From the NCBI RefSeq assembly GCF_001270495.1, contig NZ_LGUR01000004.1:1-24039 (forward strand): a DNA stretch of 24,039 nucleotides, read 5' to 3'. Positions 21,648 through 24,039 of the stretch are shown here, piece by piece. Origin of the DNA: Streptomyces viridochromogenes (GTDB lineage Bacteria > Actinomycetota > Actinomycetes > Streptomycetales > Streptomycetaceae). The notes beneath the pieces were generated by a model. The model was not told the DNA's origin. It worked only from the letters and a program-made list of their open reading frames with translations, and did no database searches. The translations under genes and the position numbers were made by a program. The first letter of the stretch is position 1, and every line of letters starts with the position of its first letter.

Positions 21648-23951
21648 GTGCCTGTCTTCACGCGCCTACGTCAACTGCCGGGCAAGAACGCCGCCGTGCC
21701 CGCCGAGACACCTGCCGACGAGGCAACGGCTGAAACACCACCGCCGGACGGGCCGACGCCGGCACCGACACCGGCGACAGAGGACTCCGCCCCGGCGACG
21801 GAGGAGTCCGCCCCGGTGGCCGACGGGTCCGCCCCGGCGACCGAAGGGGCCGCCCCGGTGGCCGAGGGGCCCGTCCCGGCGACGGAGGGGTCCGCCCCGG
21901 CGACGGAGGAGTCCATCCCGGTGGCCGAAGGGTCCGCCCCGGCGACGGAGGAGTCCATCCCGGTGGCCGAAGGGCCCGTCCCGGCGACGGAGGAGTCCAT
22001 CCCGGTGGCCGAGGGGCCCGTCCCGGCGACGGAGGAGTCCATCCCGGTGGCCGAAGGGCCCGTCCCGGCGACGCAGGAGTCCATCCCGGCCGCCGAGGAG
22101 TCCGTCCCGGCGACTGACGAGTCCGCCCCTGCGACCGACGGCTCCGCACCGCCGCCAACCGACCAGCCCTTCCCAGCGGCCGAAGAACCCGCACCCACCA
22201 CCAACGAACCCGCGGCCGCCGACGGCGAGGAGGCCCCACAGGGGCCACCCGCACCCGACGACGAAAGCCGCACGGGTGGTGCGGGTGGGAACAACTCGGC
22301 CGAAGGCGAAGCCGAGGCCAGACCCCCCACCCCCTACCTCCGCTGGACCCTCACGGCCCTGGCCGCCGCCCTCATCCACATCTGCCTACAGATGCCGAAC
22401 ACCCCGGACAACCTCAAGGCCGCGGAGTTCATACGCCTCCCCGCAGAGGCCATCATCGGAGCCGCCCTCCTCCTCGCCCTCCCCCGCCGCCCCCGCCTGA
22501 TCGTCGCCGCGCTCTCCGGCGCCTTCCTGGGCGCTCTGACCACCCTCAACATCCTCGACATCGGCTACAACGAATACCTGGGCCGCGGCTTCAACGTCGT
22601 CCTGGACTGGGAACTCCTGGACGACGCCCAGTCGTACCTGAAGGACTCCCTCGGCGGCACGACCACCACCCTCCTCACCATCGGCGTCATCCTCCTGGTC
22701 GTACTCCTCATAACCCTCGTCGCCCTGGCCACCATCCGCATCGCCAACGTCCTGGCCCACCACAGAACAACCGCGTCCAAGGGCGCTCTCATCGCCGGCA
22801 CCGTCTGGATCACCTGCACGGCCTTCGGGCTCCAGGTCGCCGGCATTCCGATCGCCGCGGAGCACACCGCAGCCGTCCTCAAGCTCCAGGCACACCGCGC
22901 GATGAACACCCTCCGCGACGAGGCGGAGTTCGCGAAGGACACCAAGTCGGACACGTTCGGCAACACGCCCCCCGCCCAACTGGTCCCGGACCTACGCGGC
23001 AAGGACGTCCTGTTCACCTTCATCGAGAGCTACGGCCGCAGCGCACTCGAGGACCCGCAGATCGCCCCCGGTGTCACAAGCACCGTCGACACCGGCACCA
23101 AGGCCCTCGCGGACGCCGGCTTCCACGCCAAGAGCGGCTGGCTCACCTCGGCGACGTTCGGCGGCAGCAGCTGGCTGGGCCACTCCACCACCCTCTCCGG
23201 CCTGTGGATCGACAACCAGCAGCGCTACCGCACCGTCATGGCCAGCGACCACCTCAGCCTCACCAAGGCATTCCAGAAGACCGGCGACTGGGACACGGTC
23301 GGCCTGATGCCCGGCGTGCAGAAGGGCTGGCCGGAACAGAAGTACTTCGGTCTGGACAAGGTCTACAACGCCTTCCGACTCGGCTACAAGGGACCGAAGT
23401 TCAGCTGGTCGACCATGCCCGACCAGTACGCCCTCGAAGCCTTCCAGCGTCAGGTCCACGGCAAGAAGCGCGACAAGCCCCTGATGGCGGAGATCATCCT
23501 GACCTCCAGTCACCAACCCTGGGCCCCCATCCCCGAGATGGTCGGCTGGAACGACCTCGGCGACGGCTCGATCTTCAAGCCCATCCAGAAGTCCGGCACG
23601 AAACCGTCGGACATCATCTCCGACTCCACCCGCTCCAAGCAGGAGTACGGCAAGTCGATCTCGTACTCCGTCGCCAGCCTCACGCAATGGCTGGAGCGCT
23701 ACGGCACCGACGACACGGTGCTCGTCTTCCTCGGCGACCACCAGCCGATGTCCCGCGTCAGCGGCGCCAAGGCGAGCCGGGACGTCCCGATCTCGATCGT
23801 CGCGAAGGACCCGAAGGTGCTGGACAAGATCGCCGACTGGAACTGGACGGACGGCCTCCGGCCCGCCCCCAAGGCCCCCGTCTGGAAGATGAGCTCCTTC
23901 CGAGACCGCTTCCTCACGGCGTACGGCTCAACCCCCCACCCGTCAAACTGA
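21648..23951 (+). CDS. Membrane-bound sulfatase/LtaS-like alkaline phosphatase superfamily protein
   Basis: The 767-residue protein has a long acidic, repeat-filled cytoplasmic head (about 1-228), four or five membrane segments (about 230-250, 268-300, 339-364, 379-403) and an outer sulfatase domain (about 450-760). Metal-site motifs are F-T-F-I-E-S-Y-G with Glu460 and L-G-D-H-Q-P with Asp697-His698; the nucleophile is likely a Ser or Thr in G-G-S-S-W-L-G-H-S-T (505-514). This layout matches phosphoglycerol transferase/lipoteichoic-acid-synthase-like enzymes that build or modify cell-surface polymers; the actual substrate is unknown. The GTG at 21648 has AAGGA seven bases upstream and begins a sensible N terminus; the frame is open further up to 21522 but without a good ribosome site. 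It is monocistronic as far as the window shows. Confidence 0.85.
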   Translation: MPVFTRLRQLPGKNAAVPAETPADEATAETPPPDGPTPAPTPATEDSAPATEESAPVADGSAPATEGAAPVAEGPVPATEGSAPATEESIPVAEGSAPATEESIPVAEGPVPATEESIPVAEGPVPATEESIPVAEGPVPATQESIPAAEESVPATDESAPATDGSAPPPTDQPFPAAEEPAPTTNEPAAADGEEAPQGPPAPDDESRTGGAGGNNSAEGEAEARPPTPYLRWTLTALAAALIHICLQMPNTPDNLKAAEFIRLPAEAIIGAALLLALPRRPRLIVAALSGAFLGALTTLNILDIGYNEYLGRGFNVVLDWELLDDAQSYLKDSLGGTTTTLLTIGVILLVVLLITLVALATIRIANVLAHHRTTASKGALIAGTVWITCTAFGLQVAGIPIAAEHTAAVLKLQAHRAMNTLRDEAEFAKDTKSDTFGNTPPAQLVPDLRGKDVLFTFIESYGRSALEDPQIAPGVTSTVDTGTKALADAGFHAKSGWLTSATFGGSSWLGHSTTLSGLWIDNQQRYRTVMASDHLSLTKAFQKTGDWDTVGLMPGVQKGWPEQKYFGLDKVYNAFRLGYKGPKFSWSTMPDQYALEAFQRQVHGKKRDKPLMAEIILTSSHQPWAPIPEMVGWNDLGDGSIFKPIQKSGTKPSDIISDSTRSKQEYGKSISYSVASLTQWLERYGTDDTVLVFLGDHQPMSRVSGAKASRDVPISIVAKDPKVLDKIADWNWTDGLRPAPKAPVWKMSSFRDRFLTAYGSTPHPSN
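21771..22148 (+). repeat. Eighteen 21-bp in-frame repeats in the sulfatase-like gene
   Basis: Eighteen consecutive 7-residue units (residues 42-167) follow the pattern P-[AV]-[TA]-[ED]-x-[SP]-x, for example PATEESI and PVAEGPV. From 21939 to 22064 the units alternate as a 42-bp higher-order repeat with almost no base changes, which shows recent copying. End units are more diverged. Confidence 0.95.
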
Positions 23952-24039
23952 CCCCGACTCCTTCGCCCCCGCCGCCCCTACCCATCCCATCCCCAGGAGC
24001 TCCGCCCCCTCACCCCCGCCAGGGGGCTCCCCCCCCTGG
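23952..24039. other. C-rich 3' noncoding end of window
   Basis: No gene seen. The stretch is pyrimidine-rich on the plus strand and runs into the window edge. Confidence 0.5.
24004..24027. terminator. Possible terminator hairpin at the window end
   Basis: GCCCCCT (24004-24010) and AGGGGGC (24021-24027) can pair around a 10-base loop about 50 bases after the sulfatase-like gene. The stem is short and other pairings with the nearby GGAGC/GCTCC are possible. Confidence 0.35.

Overview
This is a chromosomal stretch of a Streptomyces (or close relative). Evidence: very high G+C with strongly G/C-ended codons, many GTG starts and 4-base ATGA/GTGA overlaps, rare TTA codons, a GlnR-type box before nitrite reductase genes, and a protein that closely resembles the chloramphenicol phosphotransferase of S. 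venezuelae. No rRNA, tRNA, CRISPR array or intact insertion sequence was seen.

Left part (1-5380): a TauE/SafE membrane exporter gene on the minus strand is divergent from a tightly coupled nitrite assimilation operon: a stand-alone FAD/NAD(P) oxidoreductase, nirB and nirD. A well-spaced GlnR-like box lies just before the first gene. The operon ends at a perfect 40-bp palindrome that also faces the convergent phosphotransferase gene.

Middle part (5375-10788): a minus-strand series of beta-carbonic anhydrase, SulP-family anion transporter (4-base overlap) and chloramphenicol-phosphotransferase homologue (own leaderless promoter). The first two suggest a CO2/bicarbonate handling pair. Divergent from the carbonic anhydrase is a two-component system: an OmpR-type regulator with an unusual repeat-filled linker and a membrane histidine kinase. 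From 10789 to 13365 lie a 16-bp tandem array, a Tat-exported PhoX/DUF839 protein, a small excalibur-domain membrane protein whose ribosome site is inside a strong hairpin, and an unknown small ORF between two near-identical terminator-like repeats.

Right part (13366-24039): pyruvate phosphate dikinase (minus), a ROK-family regulator (minus), and divergent from it a two-gene sugar operon: a GH63-type MGH1-like glycoside hydrolase and an amylo-alpha-1,6-glucosidase-like debranching enzyme. Both operon genes carry a TTA codon, which points to bldA (developmental) control. The window ends with a membrane-bound sulfatase/LtaS-like enzyme carrying eighteen 7-residue repeats near its N terminus.

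Most of the content is recognisable Streptomyces core metabolism and regulation. I did not find a clearly new multi-gene system. The best leads are the TTA-marked ROK-linked debranching operon, the TTA codon at position 4 of the carbonic anhydrase, the direct repeats around the small ORF at 12820-13008, the start-site hairpin at 12277-12311, and the several in-gene and intergenic tandem repeats.
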